Notes: a model not told the origin generated them from the letters alone. A stretch of DNA of 64,000 nt from Nocardia sp. NBC_00416 (GCF_036032445.1 NZ_CP107932.1:4280501-4344500), one strand, 5' to 3'. Counted from the stretch's first letter, positions 18,946 through 28,118 are shown. Translations and numbers: made by a program.

Positions 18946-19222
18946 ATGGGATGGTGACCATCCGGCAGAAACATTCAGGGTTGGGAATCCCGCTCCGCAC
19001 TCCTGCCAGTCGGTCGCTGCGTACCTCCGATCCACCGGCAGCACCGGAGCGGGCCCCGACCACAGGAGTCGACCATCCAGCAGAAACATTCAGGAGTCGA
19101 GTCAGCGGCTGGAGAATCCCGCTCCGCACTGCTGCCAGTCGGTCGCTGCGCACCTTCAATCCGTCGCTCCAGAACCGGAGCGGGCCCCGACCACGGACGT
19201 ACCATCCGGAGCAAATATGCCG
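18920..19222. repeat. Imperfect tandem repeat, unit ~116-131 bp
   Basis: The core GCGGGCCCCGACCA recurs starting near 18934, 19049 and 19180. Between copies, blocks recur such as GACCATCC, CAGAAACATTCAGG, AATCCCGCTCCGCACT, GCCAGTCGGTCGCTGCG and CCAGAACCGG. The third unit is cut short near 19222. The array begins inside the second hairpin of the preceding element, which looks like its founder unit. Confidence 0.75.
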
Positions 19223-19514
19223 CGTGGGGGCTCAGCTGTGGACAGCCGCGGAGCCGTGAACAGGAAAACCTGCGATCAACGTGGCGATGCGGGTGCTCGG
19301 TGCTGGTCGGCGTCCGCGACTCGGACCCTTGTTCGCTCAGATCTCGGTGACCCAGCACACCCAGCGAGGCAGGGCGCGATAACACTCGGCGCGGGCGGGG
19401 GTCAGTGGTGTGGCGGCGGCCTTCGGCGGACTACCGTCCGCACGGGCTCCAGACCGCGAGTCACCACGCCCGGAGAGGTCCACCGGAGGGTGCCTTTCCG
19501 GTAAAAACTTCTCC

Positions 19515-19544
19515 GACCTGCATTTTTATGATTCATGCTAAAAT
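19515..19544 (+). promoter_or_regulatory. greA: Candidate greA promoter with extended -10
   Basis: TGC-TAAAAT at 19536-19544 is an extended -10 box in the only clearly AT-rich stretch of this intergenic region, with weak -35-like sequence 15-18 bp upstream. It would start a transcript near 19551 and give greA a leader of ~220 nt. Confidence 0.45.
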
Positions 19545-19626
19545 GGCGTCACACACGGTTCCGGGGCTCGGAGCCGTGTTTGCTGCATTGGCGGCCAGCG
19601 CGGTCGATACCGGGTCGGCGAGGAGT

Positions 19627-19653
19627 CCCGGCGTCAGACCTGTCGGGGTTTTT
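19627..19653 (+). terminator. Terminator-like hairpin in the greA leader
   Basis: CCCGGC (19627-19632) can pair with GTCGGG (19642-19647), allowing one G-U, and is followed by GTTTTT at 19648-19653. It lies ~115 bases before the greA start and downstream of the candidate promoter, the position expected for an attenuator. The stem is short, so confidence is modest. Confidence 0.4.
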
Positions 19654-19769
19654 CGAGTTCCCGCAGATCGCGATAGCCGTCTGCTGAAGCATGCCTGCCT
19701 GCGGGTGGGTTGTGCCGCAGTGACAGGGAATCCCGGCCTGCCGGGGACAACTACTAGGGAGTGATCGAG

Positions 19770-20264
19770 ATGACTGAGACCCAAACGACCTGGCTGACCC
19801 CGGAGTCGCACGACAGGCTCAAGGGCGAACTCGACGCGCTCATCGCCAATCGTCCGGTCATCGCCGCCGAAATCAACGAGCGTCGCGAAGAAGGCGACCT
19901 CAAGGAGAACGGCGGCTACCACGCGGCGCGCGAGGAACAGGGCCAGCAGGAAGCCCGGATCCGGCAGCTGCAGGAACTGCTCAACAACGCCAAGGTCGGC
20001 GTGGCTCCCACCAAGTCCGGTGTCGCCCTGCCCGGTTCCGTGGTGAAGGTCTACTACGACGGTGACGAAACCGATACCGAGACCTTCCTCATCGCGACCC
20101 GCGAAGAAGGCCTGGGCAACCCCGACCTGGAGACCTACTCCCCCAGCTCCCCGCTCGGCGGTGCGCTGATCGACGCGAAGGTCGGCGAGACCCGCGAGTA
20201 CACCCTCCCCAACAACAACATCATGAAGGTGACGCTGGTCAGCGCGGAGCCTTACCACAGCTGA
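19770..20264 (+). CDS. greA: Transcription elongation factor GreA
   Basis: GreA rescues backtracked RNA polymerase by stimulating cleavage of the nascent transcript through the secondary channel. The 164-residue length is standard. The N-terminal coiled coil carries the acidic tip (REEGDLKENGGYHAAREEQ) and the C-terminal FKBP-like domain ends SSPLGGALI, GETREYTLP. ATG 19770 has AGGGAG eight bases upstream; a GTG nine bases earlier overlaps that ribosome site and is rejected. The long leader may give autoregulation. A strong hairpin follows the gene. Confidence 0.97.
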   Translation: MTETQTTWLTPESHDRLKGELDALIANRPVIAAEINERREEGDLKENGGYHAAREEQGQQEARIRQLQELLNNAKVGVAPTKSGVALPGSVVKVYYDGDETDTETFLIATREEGLGNPDLETYSPSSPLGGALIDAKVGETREYTLPNNNIMKVTLVSAEPYHS

Positions 20265-20305
20265 GCGCATCGGCCCGGCCGCCCGGGCCGGACCGCATGA
20301 CGACA

Positions 20306-20343
20306 CGAGCGGCCGCATCCGAATTCCCGGATACGGCCGCTCG
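20306..20343. terminator. Bidirectional terminator between greA and metB
   Basis: A perfect 10 bp outer stem (20306-20315 with 20334-20343) continues into a further 5 of 6 pairs around AATTC. It lies between the converging ends of greA (20264) and metB (20392) and so can serve both. Confidence 0.8.
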
Positions 20344-20391
20344 TTCATGTCGTACGTGTTCTCCCGAATACGCGGTGGTGCCCCGGCTCGG

Positions 20392-21534
20392 TCAGCTCAG
20401 AGCTTGTTCGAGGTCGGCCAGCAGGTCGCTGATGTCCTCGATTCCTACCGACAGCCTTACCAGATCGGCCGGAACCTCGAGATCCGACCCCTCCGTGGAG
20501 GCATGGGTCATGGCCGCCGGATGTTCGATCAGCGACTCCACCCCACCCAGCGATTCGGCGAGGGTGAACACCTTCGTCCGCGCGCAGAGGTCTCGGGCGG
20601 CGTCGGGGCCGCCGGCCAGCCGCACCGAGATCATCCCGCCGAAGCGCCGCATCTGCTTGTCCGCGACGGCGTGACCGGGATGCTCGGGCAGACCCGGATA
20701 GATGACCTGGCTGATCGCGGGTGTGCGGGACAGGAACTCGGCCAGCGTTTCGGCGTTATCGCAATGCCGGTCCATCCGCAGGGCCAGCGTTTTGGTGCCG
20801 CGCAGCGTGAGGAAGGCATCGAACGGGCCGGGCACCGCGCCGGCGCCGTTCTGCAAGAAGGCGAAGGCCGCGTCGAGTTCGGCGTCGTCGGTGACGAGCG
20901 CGCCACCGATGACATCGGAGTGCCCGCCCAGGTACTTGGTCGTCGAATGCAGCACCACATCGGCGCCCAGCAGCAGCGGCTGCTGCAGGTACGGGGTGGC
21001 GAAGGTGTTGTCCACCACCAGTTTGGCGCCCGAGGTGTGCGCGATATCGGCCAGCGCCGGAATATCACCGATATTCAGCAGCGGATTGGTGGGCGATTCC
21101 ACCCAGATGAGTTTGGTGTTCGGCCGAATAGCGGCGCGCATCGCGTCGATATCGGTGACCGCGGCCGGGGAATGCTCGATACCCCATTGGGTGAAGACCT
21201 TGTCGATCAGCCGGAAGGTACCGCCGTAGGCGTCGTCGGGAATGACGATATGGTCGCCGGGCCGCAGCATCGCGCGCAGCGCGCAGTCGGTGGCGGCCAT
21301 CCCGGAGGCGAACGCGCGGCCGTGGCGGCCGGATTCGAGGGCGGCCAGATTGGCCTCCAGCACCGTGCGGGTGGGATTGCCGGTGCGGGCGTATTCATAG
21401 CCGTCCCGCAGTCCGCCCACCCCGTCCTGGGCGAAGGTGGAACTGGCGTAGATGGGCACATTCACCGCGCCGGTCCGCGGATCGGGATCGTAGCCCGCGT
21501 GCACAGCCCTGGTAGTGAATCCCAGTTCGCTCAT
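20392..21534 (-). CDS. metB: Cystathionine gamma-synthase
   Basis: MetB is a PLP enzyme joining cysteine with an activated homoserine to give cystathionine in methionine synthesis. The 380-residue sequence has the Cys/Met-metabolism family motifs: YARTGNPTR, FASGMAA, the PLP-binding Asp in VVDNTFATPYLQ, the PLP-lysine in HSTTKYLGGHSD near residue 197, and SLGGVESLIEHPA. A role as cystathionine gamma-lyase cannot be excluded from sequence. Together with cbs at 25117 it gives both arms of transsulfuration in one neighbourhood, as in Rv1077/Rv1079. Confidence 0.94.
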   Translation of the reverse strand: MSELGFTTRAVHAGYDPDPRTGAVNVPIYASSTFAQDGVGGLRDGYEYARTGNPTRTVLEANLAALESGRHGRAFASGMAATDCALRAMLRPGDHIVIPDDAYGGTFRLIDKVFTQWGIEHSPAAVTDIDAMRAAIRPNTKLIWVESPTNPLLNIGDIPALADIAHTSGAKLVVDNTFATPYLQQPLLLGADVVLHSTTKYLGGHSDVIGGALVTDDAELDAAFAFLQNGAGAVPGPFDAFLTLRGTKTLALRMDRHCDNAETLAEFLSRTPAISQVIYPGLPEHPGHAVADKQMRRFGGMISVRLAGGPDAARDLCARTKVFTLAESLGGVESLIEHPAAMTHASTEGSDLEVPADLVRLSVGIEDISDLLADLEQALS

Positions 21535-21652
21535 GCCCCCACCCTAGAGGGCCGGTCGCGGGTGGTCGCACGCTGGTCGGCCCTTCCGGTGGACCGGTTC
21601 GCGCGCCGGTCCGGGCCGCGGTGCGCGCGGTCGATCCGATTACCCTGGCCTC

Positions 21653-22828
21653 ATGCTGACCGTGACCGAACTGTTCGCGACAGATGCCCTGCTGACCGGC
21701 GAGGAACGAGAGATCCGCGATACCGTCGCGACCTTCACCGACCGGCGGATACGACCGCATATCGCGGAGTGGTTCGAGGCCGGGGTCTTCCCGGTGCGCG
21801 AGATCGCGCCCGAACTCGGGAAGCTGGGTGTGCTCGGAATGCACCTCGACGGCTACGGCTGCGCGGGCCTGCCGGCGACCGCGTACGGCCTGGCCTGCCA
21901 GGAACTGGAGGCGGCCGATTCGGGGCTGCGGTCGCTGGTCTCGGTACAGGGTTCGCTGGCCATGACCGCGATCCACAAATATGGGTCCGCGGAGCAGAAA
22001 CAGCAGTGGCTGCCGGATATGGCCGCGGGACGGGTTCTGGGTTGTTTCGGCCTCACCGAACCTGATTTCGGTTCCAACCCGGGCGGTATGCGTACGCGGG
22101 CCCGGCGCGACGGCGACGACTGGGTGCTCGACGGATCGAAGATGTGGATCACCAATGGATCGGTGGCCGATATCGCGGTGGTGTGGGCCCGGACCGAGCA
22201 CGCGGGCGAGAACGTCGTACGCGGCTTCCTGGTGCCCGCGGGCACGCCGGGATTCACGACCCGGGAGATGAAGAGAAAGCTGTCGCTGCGCGCCTCGATC
22301 ACCGCCGAGCTGGACCTGGACGCGGTCCGGTTGCCCGCGGACGCGGTACTGCCCGGCGCGGTCGGCCTGTCCGGGCCGCTGGCGTGCCTGGGCGAGGCCC
22401 GGTTCGGGATCATCTTCGGTGCGCTCGGCGCGGCCCGCGACTGCCTGGAGGCGACCATCGAGTATTCGCGGACCCGAGAGGTTTTCGATAAGACGCTCGC
22501 CGGTTATCAGCTGACCCAGGCGAAATTGGCGGATATGGCCCTGGAATTGGGCAAAGGCCAGTTGCTGGCGCTGCATCTGGGCCGGTTGAAGGATCGCGGT
22601 GAGGTCACCCCGGAGCAGGTGAGCGCCGGCAAACTGAACAGTTCCCGCGAGGCCATCGCCATCGCTCGCGAATGCCGCACGATATTGGGCGCCAACGGGA
22701 TAACCCTCGACTACCCGGTGTTGCGGCACGCGAACAACCTCGAATCGGTGCTCACCTACGAGGGAACGGCCGAGGTGCATCAACTGGTGCTGGGCAAGGC
22801 CCTCACCGATGTGCAGGCATTCCGCTGA
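21653..22828 (+). CDS. Acyl-CoA dehydrogenase (glutaryl-CoA dehydrogenase-like)
   Basis: The 391-residue FAD enzyme has the acyl-CoA dehydrogenase layout: helical N-terminus, beta domain with GCFGLTEPDFGSNP and KMWITNGS, and helical C-terminus with GANGITLDYP. The catalytic Glu lies in TYEGTAEVHQLVLG near residue 368, the position used by short-chain and glutaryl-CoA dehydrogenases. The Arg of the KLSLRAS segment and overall similarity point to the glutaryl-CoA branch. It transfers electrons to ETF. Its start is 118 bp from divergent metB. Confidence 0.92.
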   Translation: MLTVTELFATDALLTGEEREIRDTVATFTDRRIRPHIAEWFEAGVFPVREIAPELGKLGVLGMHLDGYGCAGLPATAYGLACQELEAADSGLRSLVSVQGSLAMTAIHKYGSAEQKQQWLPDMAAGRVLGCFGLTEPDFGSNPGGMRTRARRDGDDWVLDGSKMWITNGSVADIAVVWARTEHAGENVVRGFLVPAGTPGFTTREMKRKLSLRASITAELDLDAVRLPADAVLPGAVGLSGPLACLGEARFGIIFGALGAARDCLEATIEYSRTREVFDKTLAGYQLTQAKLADMALELGKGQLLALHLGRLKDRGEVTPEQVSAGKLNSSREAIAIARECRTILGANGITLDYPVLRHANNLESVLTYEGTAEVHQLVLGKALTDVQAFR

Positions 22829-23055
22829 CGCGACGACGGATCCGCAGCCACTTGCCATTTCGCTCGAAGCCCGGTGCCGTTATCGGTGAATCCACTGCCT
22901 CACAACGCGTCCCGTCCGAGCGGAGGACATTGTTACCAACCGTCATCCTCGAGCCATCTCCGTGTCACCCATGAGCCGGACCGACGGCGCACTCTGATAT
23001 TCGCACCCGGAGCGGATCCGAAAACGCCGGGTGTGGAAGTACACGGAGGTGCGTT

Positions 23056-23631
23056 ATGAATTCGCAGACGCCCGGACCGGGCAATCGGCGACCGTCCGGC
23101 ACGGCCAAAGCGGCGCTCGGCGCCAAGGCCGTGCGCATTTCGCACGAACGCACCAAGGCCTGCCGATTACTACCGGATCAACGGGAACTGGTGGCCGCGT
23201 TCACCGGGCCCGATCACGCGCGGACCGGACAACCGTTGCTGACCTGGGCGAACGCCCTGGCCGGGCTCCACCGGCGCCGCCACGGCGACCCACTGGGCAC
23301 CGCCGGGATCGATTGCCGCCGTGCCGAACTCGTCGAATCGATCGATCGCTGGGTGACCACCCAGCTGGCCGATCGGCCGGTCCGCCGCGCCGATTCGCCG
23401 GGCTCGACGATCGATCGCATGGCGGCCGCGCATGTGCACGCCGGCCATCTCCTGCACCACGCGGAGCGCGTCTCCGACGATCGGGTGCACGCGGCCTGGT
23501 ATCGGCTGGCCCTGCTGGCCGACGAATGGACAGATCTGGTGACCGGAGCCGAGCCGGTGCGGCGCGTATTCCGACCCGTTTATCCGCTTTCACCTGCGGA
23601 ATTGCGCGATAAATCACAATTCGATAAATGA
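23056..23631 (+). CDS. DUF4254-like protein
   Basis: The 191-residue protein has a helical core resembling nocardial DUF4254 proteins: HALL-type N-terminal helix, a segment DCRRAELVESIDRWV, then STIDRMAAAHVHAGHLLHH and HAAWYRLALLADEWTDLVTG near the C-terminus. The function of this family is unknown. There is no signal or membrane segment. The stop overlaps the next gene's ATG (ATGA), so the two are probably translated together. Confidence 0.55.
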   Translation: MNSQTPGPGNRRPSGTAKAALGAKAVRISHERTKACRLLPDQRELVAAFTGPDHARTGQPLLTWANALAGLHRRRHGDPLGTAGIDCRRAELVESIDRWVTTQLADRPVRRADSPGSTIDRMAAAHVHAGHLLHHAERVSDDRVHAAWYRLALLADEWTDLVTGAEPVRRVFRPVYPLSPAELRDKSQFDK

Positions 23632-23993
23632 CCGCGCGTTGTTACCATCGAGTTATGTTCACCCCGGGTCCCCGTTTGTTCGAAATCTCCGCTCGCCGTT
23701 ATCTGGAGGGCATCCACCGAACTCACGGGGCGCCGGCGCTCGCCGCGGCGACCGGACAGCCGGGCCTTTCCGCGGCCCTGGATCAGCACGCCGCCGCGGT
23801 ACGCGACATTCTCGACCTGGGCATCGACGCGGCCGACCGGATATCGCCGGCCGTCCTGCTGGCCGGATATATGCGCGGACTGCTGGAGGACCGGACCACG
23901 CCGATCACCGGACCGGCCGACTGGGCCACCGCGGACTGGCTGCACCTACGCCTGGCCGGAGCCTGCGTGCAGGCCGGATACCCGGCCCGTTGA
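23628..23993 (+). CDS. Hypothetical protein coupled to the DUF4254-like gene
   Basis: This product is 121 residues from ATG 23628, which overlaps the previous stop by four bases; a second in-frame ATG at 23655 would give 112 residues (MFTPGPRLFEISARRYLEG). It is Ala-rich and helical, with a QHAAAVRDILDLGIDAADR segment. I do not recognise a family. It is the second gene of a two-gene unit closed by a near-perfect terminator five bases after the stop. Confidence 0.6.
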   Translation: MTARCYHRVMFTPGPRLFEISARRYLEGIHRTHGAPALAAATGQPGLSAALDQHAAAVRDILDLGIDAADRISPAVLLAGYMRGLLEDRTTPITGPADWATADWLHLRLAGACVQAGYPAR

Positions 23994-23997
23994 ACGG

Positions 23998-24034
23998 CTT
24001 CCGCCGTGCGCCGGAAACCGGCGCACGGCGGAAG
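23998..24034. terminator. 17-bp perfect hairpin terminator
   Basis: Arms 23998-24014 and 24018-24034 are perfectly complementary over 17 bp with an AAA loop. It starts just after the stop at 23993 and precedes the end of the converging channel-like gene at 24056, so it can act in both directions. Confidence 0.85.
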
Positions 24035-24055
24035 TAGTCGAACTGTAGGCGCTGG

Positions 24056-25009
24056 TCAGCGCAGGTGACGCGGTTCGCCACCGTAGGGCGGTTGATCGCC
24101 GCCGTAGGGGTTGCCGTATTGCTGGCGGTAGTCGTTGCCGGGCATGGGCTGCTGCCCGTAGTCGCCGGGGTCGCCGCGGAAGCCGCCCTGGGCGGGCTGG
24201 GGATGATCCCACCCTTCCGGATCACGACCGCCCGGCGCCTGCCCGCGAACCGGCTGCTGACCGCCCGACCGCTCCCGCTGCCGGGACGCGTCCTCACGTC
24301 CGCGCTGATAGGCCTCGGCGTGACCGCGGACCGCCGGCAGTTCCTCCTCGAGCCCGTCGAGCCAGGACTCCCAGCGCTGCTGCATCGGCCGCACCAGACC
24401 GCCGCCGACACCCACGACCAGGATGCCGCCCAACGTGGCGAGCACCGCGATGAGGACGGGCGTGGTGACCGTGGTGGCGACACCGATCTGATTCAGTGCG
24501 GCGATGATGCCGATACCCCAGATGAATACCGACGCGATCCGGCCGATCATCGGACCGTAGCTCAAACCGCCGAGCGCGTTGCGCACCAGATCGCTCACCG
24601 CGTGCGCGATCGCAGCGGCGACCACCACGATCAGGATTGCCACCGCCAGCCTGGGCAGCCAGGCGACGATCCCGTCGATCAGATTGCTCACCGGGTTCGG
24701 CCCGAAAACGCCGAAACCCAGCTGCAGCGCGATCAGCAGGATCGCGTAGTAGGCAAGTTTCGCCAGCAGGTCCGACGCGTCGTATTTGCTCCGCGACAGC
24801 ATCCGCTGGATCCCGCCCCGCTCGACGAGTCGATCGAAACCGACCCGCTCGAGGACCTTGTCGACGATCGTCGCGACCACCTTGGCGATGATCCAGCCGA
24901 TGAACAGGATGACCAGGAATCCGGCGAGCTTGGGTACGAATGTCGCGATCGAACTCCACGCGTCAGAGAATCCCTGCTGGAAATCGATTGCCAAACTTGA
25001 GGTTTGCAC
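24056..25009 (-). CDS. MscS-related membrane protein with TM-helix repeats
   Basis: The 317-residue product has about five transmembrane helices in its first 215 residues and a hydrophilic tail rich in Gly, Gln, Pro and Tyr (repeats like GNDYRQQYGNP). The helices contain the conserved GWIIAKVVATIVDKVLERVG pattern of the TM-helix family related to mechanosensitive channels, seen twice. Such proteins are plasma-membrane proteins suspected to gate under tension, but this one lacks the MscS beta domain. GTG 25009 is the likely start, with GAAGGG just upstream. Confidence 0.8.
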   Translation of the reverse strand: MQTSSLAIDFQQGFSDAWSSIATFVPKLAGFLVILFIGWIIAKVVATIVDKVLERVGFDRLVERGGIQRMLSRSKYDASDLLAKLAYYAILLIALQLGFGVFGPNPVSNLIDGIVAWLPRLAVAILIVVVAAAIAHAVSDLVRNALGGLSYGPMIGRIASVFIWGIGIIAALNQIGVATTVTTPVLIAVLATLGGILVVGVGGGLVRPMQQRWESWLDGLEEELPAVRGHAEAYQRGREDASRQRERSGGQQPVRGQAPGGRDPEGWDHPQPAQGGFRGDPGDYGQQPMPGNDYRQQYGNPYGGDQPPYGGEPRHLR

Positions 25010-25116
25010 AAGCCCTTCCCTTCGCTCTCCGATCGGACGCGGCGTTTGCCACGAACGGAACTATGCCCGTTTATACCCTGGAAGAGCTGGATGAACCCGT
25101 GATTGCGGAATAATTG

Positions 25117-26508
25117 CTATCGCGCCGGTCGGCCCGTGCTCAGGAATCCCAGCAGGTCGTGCCGGGTGATCACACCGACCGGTTTGCCGTCCTCGACGAC
25201 CATGAGCGCGTCGGTATCCGACAACGCCTTGGTGGCCGCCGAGATCGGCTCCCCGGAGCCGATCAAGGGAAACGACTGGCTCATGTGCTGAGCCACCGAA
25301 TCGGTGAGATTCGCGCGACCGGAGAACACCGCCGACAGCAGGTCCCGCTCGGAAACGCTGCCGGCCACCTCGCCGGCCATCACCGGCGGTTCCGCGCCGA
25401 CGACCGGCATCTGCGAGACCCCGTATTCGCGCAGGATCTCGATGGCGTCGCGCAGCGTCTCCGACGGATGGGTGTGCACCAGATCCGGCAATTCCCCGGA
25501 CTTGCCGCGCAGCACATCGCCGACCAGCGTCTCCGCCGTCGAACCGTCGAGCGGGGAGCGCAGGAACCCGTAGGAGCTCATCCACCGGTCGTTGAAGATC
25601 TTCGACAGATAGCCGCGTCCGCCGTCGGGCAGCAGCACCACCACCACGGCCTCCGGGTCGCGCCGCGCGATCTCGAGCGCCGCCACCACCGCCATACCGC
25701 ACGAACCCCCGACCAGCAGACCCTCTTCCCGGGCCAGGCGGCGGGTCATATCGAAGGAATCCGCGTCGGAGACAGCGATGATCTCGTCCGGAATCGCCGG
25801 ATCGTAGGCCGACGGCCAGAAATCCTCACCGACGCCCTCGACGAGATACGGCCGCCCGGTGCCGCCCGAATACACCGAGCCCTCCGGATCGGCGCCGACG
25901 ACCTTCACCTTTCCGCCGGACACCTCTTTGAGATAGCGCCCGACCCCGGTGATGGTGCCGCCGGTGCCGACACCCGCGACGAAGTGGGTCACCGTGCCCT
26001 CGGTATCGCGCCAGATCTCCGGGCCGGTGGTCTCGTAATGGCTGTCCGGACCGCCCGGATTCGAGTACTGGTCCGGCTTCCAGGCGCCGTCGATCTCCTG
26101 CACCAGCCGATCGGAGACGCTGTAGTAGCTGTCGGGGTGCTCCGGAGGCACCGCGGTGGGGCAGACGACCACTTCGGCGCCGTAGGCGCGCAGCACATTG
26201 CGCTTGTCCTCGCTGACCTTGTCCGGGCAGACGAAAACGCAGTGGTAGCCGCGCTGCTGAGCCACCAGCGCCAAACCGACACCGGTATTGCCGGAAGTCG
26301 GTTCGACAATGGTCCCACCGGGACGCAACTGCCCCGACTTCTCGGCCGCCTCGATCATCTTCACCGCGATACGGTCCTTGGAGCTGCCGCCCGGGTTCAA
26401 GTATTCGATCTTGGCCGCCACCAGCCCGGCACCCGAGGGAACCACCGAGTTCAACCGGACCAGCGGGGTGTTGCCGATGAGGTCCACGACATGATCCGCG
26501 ATGCGCAT
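25117..26508 (-). CDS. cbs: Cystathionine beta-synthase
   Basis: Cbs is a PLP enzyme making cystathionine from serine and homocysteine (reverse transsulfuration). The 463-residue length matches mycobacterial Cbs. The PLP-lysine is in NPGGSSKDRIA near residue 44, the Asn-loop in EPTSGNTGVGLA, and the phosphate loop in GVGTGGTITG. Two CBS domains occupy ~335-463, where adenosyl ligands may regulate it. ATG 26508 (MRIADHVVDLIGNTPLVRL) is the family start. An O-acetylserine sulfhydrylase role is less likely because of the CBS pair. Confidence 0.95.
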   Translation of the reverse strand: MRIADHVVDLIGNTPLVRLNSVVPSGAGLVAAKIEYLNPGGSSKDRIAVKMIEAAEKSGQLRPGGTIVEPTSGNTGVGLALVAQQRGYHCVFVCPDKVSEDKRNVLRAYGAEVVVCPTAVPPEHPDSYYSVSDRLVQEIDGAWKPDQYSNPGGPDSHYETTGPEIWRDTEGTVTHFVAGVGTGGTITGVGRYLKEVSGGKVKVVGADPEGSVYSGGTGRPYLVEGVGEDFWPSAYDPAIPDEIIAVSDADSFDMTRRLAREEGLLVGGSCGMAVVAALEIARRDPEAVVVVLLPDGGRGYLSKIFNDRWMSSYGFLRSPLDGSTAETLVGDVLRGKSGELPDLVHTHPSETLRDAIEILREYGVSQMPVVGAEPPVMAGEVAGSVSERDLLSAVFSGRANLTDSVAQHMSQSFPLIGSGEPISAATKALSDTDALMVVEDGKPVGVITRHDLLGFLSTGRPAR

Positions 26509-26621
26509 ACCCCCATCGTTGCAGAGACGTTGCCGTCGGCTTCGGCGTGGTCCGCCGGGCACCTCGGCCGCGCCGCGCAAATCCGACGGGGTCGCGACTC
26601 AGGCTCTAGTATCTGGGACCT

Positions 26622-27080
26622 ATGAGGCTGCCGAAGCTCGCACGCGCCACCGTGATTCTGGCCGGATCGGCGTTCGCGCTGATCGCCGGGCCGGGGGCAT
26701 CGGCCGGCGCCGCCGTCACCGCGTTCCCCGACGTTCCCACGCTCACCTACGGCGGGCTGTGCGGGACCAGCATCCGCACCTGGGCCGACACCAGCCCGGA
26801 CTGGCCGGGCCGCGCGGTGCTGAACGTACGGGCCAACCCGGTGGCCGGGATCGGTCCCGGCGACTACCCGTTCGCGCCCCTGTGCGAGGTGCTGACCACG
26901 GTGACCTGGCGCAACCTCGACACCGGGGCGACCGGCAGTTACGTCAACAATGTGGTGACCGGGATCTACGGCAGCATCCAGTACTCCCTCTTCCAGGACA
27001 CCGGCCCCGGCCGGGTCGACGTCACCGTGACCACGAACCACGCCAGCGTCCCGGCGTACGGCAGCTTCGTCGTCCCCTGA
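26622..27080 (+). CDS. Secreted small protein of unknown function
   Basis: The 152-residue product has a classic signal peptide: basic start (MRLPKLARA), hydrophobic core to residue ~25 and an ASAGA cleavage region. The mature part (~120 residues) is beta-rich with two cysteines (GGLCGTS and APLCEVL) likely to form a disulphide. It resembles uncharacterised secreted proteins of Nocardia; no catalytic motif is visible. It is divergent from cbs. Confidence 0.75.
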   Translation: MRLPKLARATVILAGSAFALIAGPGASAGAAVTAFPDVPTLTYGGLCGTSIRTWADTSPDWPGRAVLNVRANPVAGIGPGDYPFAPLCEVLTTVTWRNLDTGATGSYVNNVVTGIYGSIQYSLFQDTGPGRVDVTVTTNHASVPAYGSFVVP

Positions 27081-27166
27081 CCGAGGTGGACGGCCGGTCC
27101 CGCACAGTCCGGAAGTGCGCCGCGCGCGGTCGCACGACCTCGCGCGCGCTCGTAAAATCCCGGCAC

Positions 27167-28039
27167 ATGGTCGAAACTCGGATCGGCTGGCGGACGGCCG
27201 CGGTAGCCGGCGCCGCCACGGTTCTGGTCGGCTCCGGAGCGGGAACGGCGTCCTGGGCGGCCTACCGGATGCTCACCACCCAGGCCGGCGCCGCCCGCGG
27301 CCTGATCGGCCGCGACACGTCCAAACCGCCCGAAGCCGACGGAATCTACGCACCACACGGATACGAACCCTGGCGCACCGGCAAGCACGCCGACCTGCAC
27401 CTGATGATCTTCGGGGATTCCACGGCCGCCGGACTGGGTTGCAGCTCCGCCGCCGAAGTTCCCGGAGTACGGATAGCGCACGGGCTGGCCGACACGACGG
27501 GCCGGCGGATCCGATTGAGCACCAAGGCGATCTCCGGCGCCACCTCCAAAGGCCTGGCCGGGCAGGTGGACGCGATGTTCGTGGCGGGCCCGCCGCCGGA
27601 CGCCTCGGTCGTGCTGATCGGCGCCAACGACGTCACCAAGAAACATTCGATCAGCCGTTCCGCGCAGCGCCTCGGGACGGCGGTCGGCCGGCTGCACGAG
27701 GCGGGCAGTGTGGTGGTGGTCGGCACCTGCCCGGACCTGGGCAGCGTCACGGCCATCCCGGAACCGCTGCGCACCGTCGTGCACCGCTGGAGCCTCCAGT
27801 TGTCCCGGGCGCAGATCGCGGCCACTCGGGCGGCCGGCGGCCGCACGGTGGCGATGGGCGATCTGTTGAGCAAGGACTTCCGGGCCGCACCCGAACAGCT
27901 GTTCTCGGCCGACGGCTTCCACCCCTCGGCCGCGGGCTACGCCTTGGCCGCCACGCATCTGTTGCCGGAGCTGCTGAGAGCGCTCGGTGAACGGGATATG
28001 GCCGCGGCGGATATTTCCCCGCAGCCGACCGCGACGTAG
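27167..28039 (+). CDS. SGNH/GDSL hydrolase, exported (Rv1075c-like)
   Basis: The 290-residue product has an N-terminal hydrophobic segment (residues ~10-33) that may be a signal anchor. The SGNH blocks follow: FGDSTAAGLG with the nucleophile Ser, the Gly/Asn blocks ISGATSKGL and IGANDVT, and the C-terminal FSADGFHPSAAGYALAA with the Asp/His pair. It should be an exported esterase or lipase acting at the envelope. ATG 27167 is chosen over the long upstream extension, which shadows the previous gene. Synteny with Rv1075c supports the call. Confidence 0.9.
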   Translation: MVETRIGWRTAAVAGAATVLVGSGAGTASWAAYRMLTTQAGAARGLIGRDTSKPPEADGIYAPHGYEPWRTGKHADLHLMIFGDSTAAGLGCSSAAEVPGVRIAHGLADTTGRRIRLSTKAISGATSKGLAGQVDAMFVAGPPPDASVVLIGANDVTKKHSISRSAQRLGTAVGRLHEAGSVVVVGTCPDLGSVTAIPEPLRTVVHRWSLQLSRAQIAATRAAGGRTVAMGDLLSKDFRAAPEQLFSADGFHPSAAGYALAATHLLPELLRALGERDMAAADISPQPTAT

Positions 28040-28118
28040 ATTCGAAGGGATCGTACCCGCGAGTAGTGTCCGGTCGGGCCGTCCCGGACCGGCACCGCTC
28101 CTCGACAAAGGAGTCCTC

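Larger units (their letters stand above)
18825..19769. other. 945-bp non-coding region before greA
   Basis: No supported gene. In order it holds the two-hairpin element (18831-18945), a ~116-131 bp tandem repeat (to ~19222), a featureless ~300 bp stretch, an extended -10 promoter at 19539, and the greA leader with a terminator-like hairpin. Open frames seen here are repeat-driven and lack family features. Confidence 0.6.
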
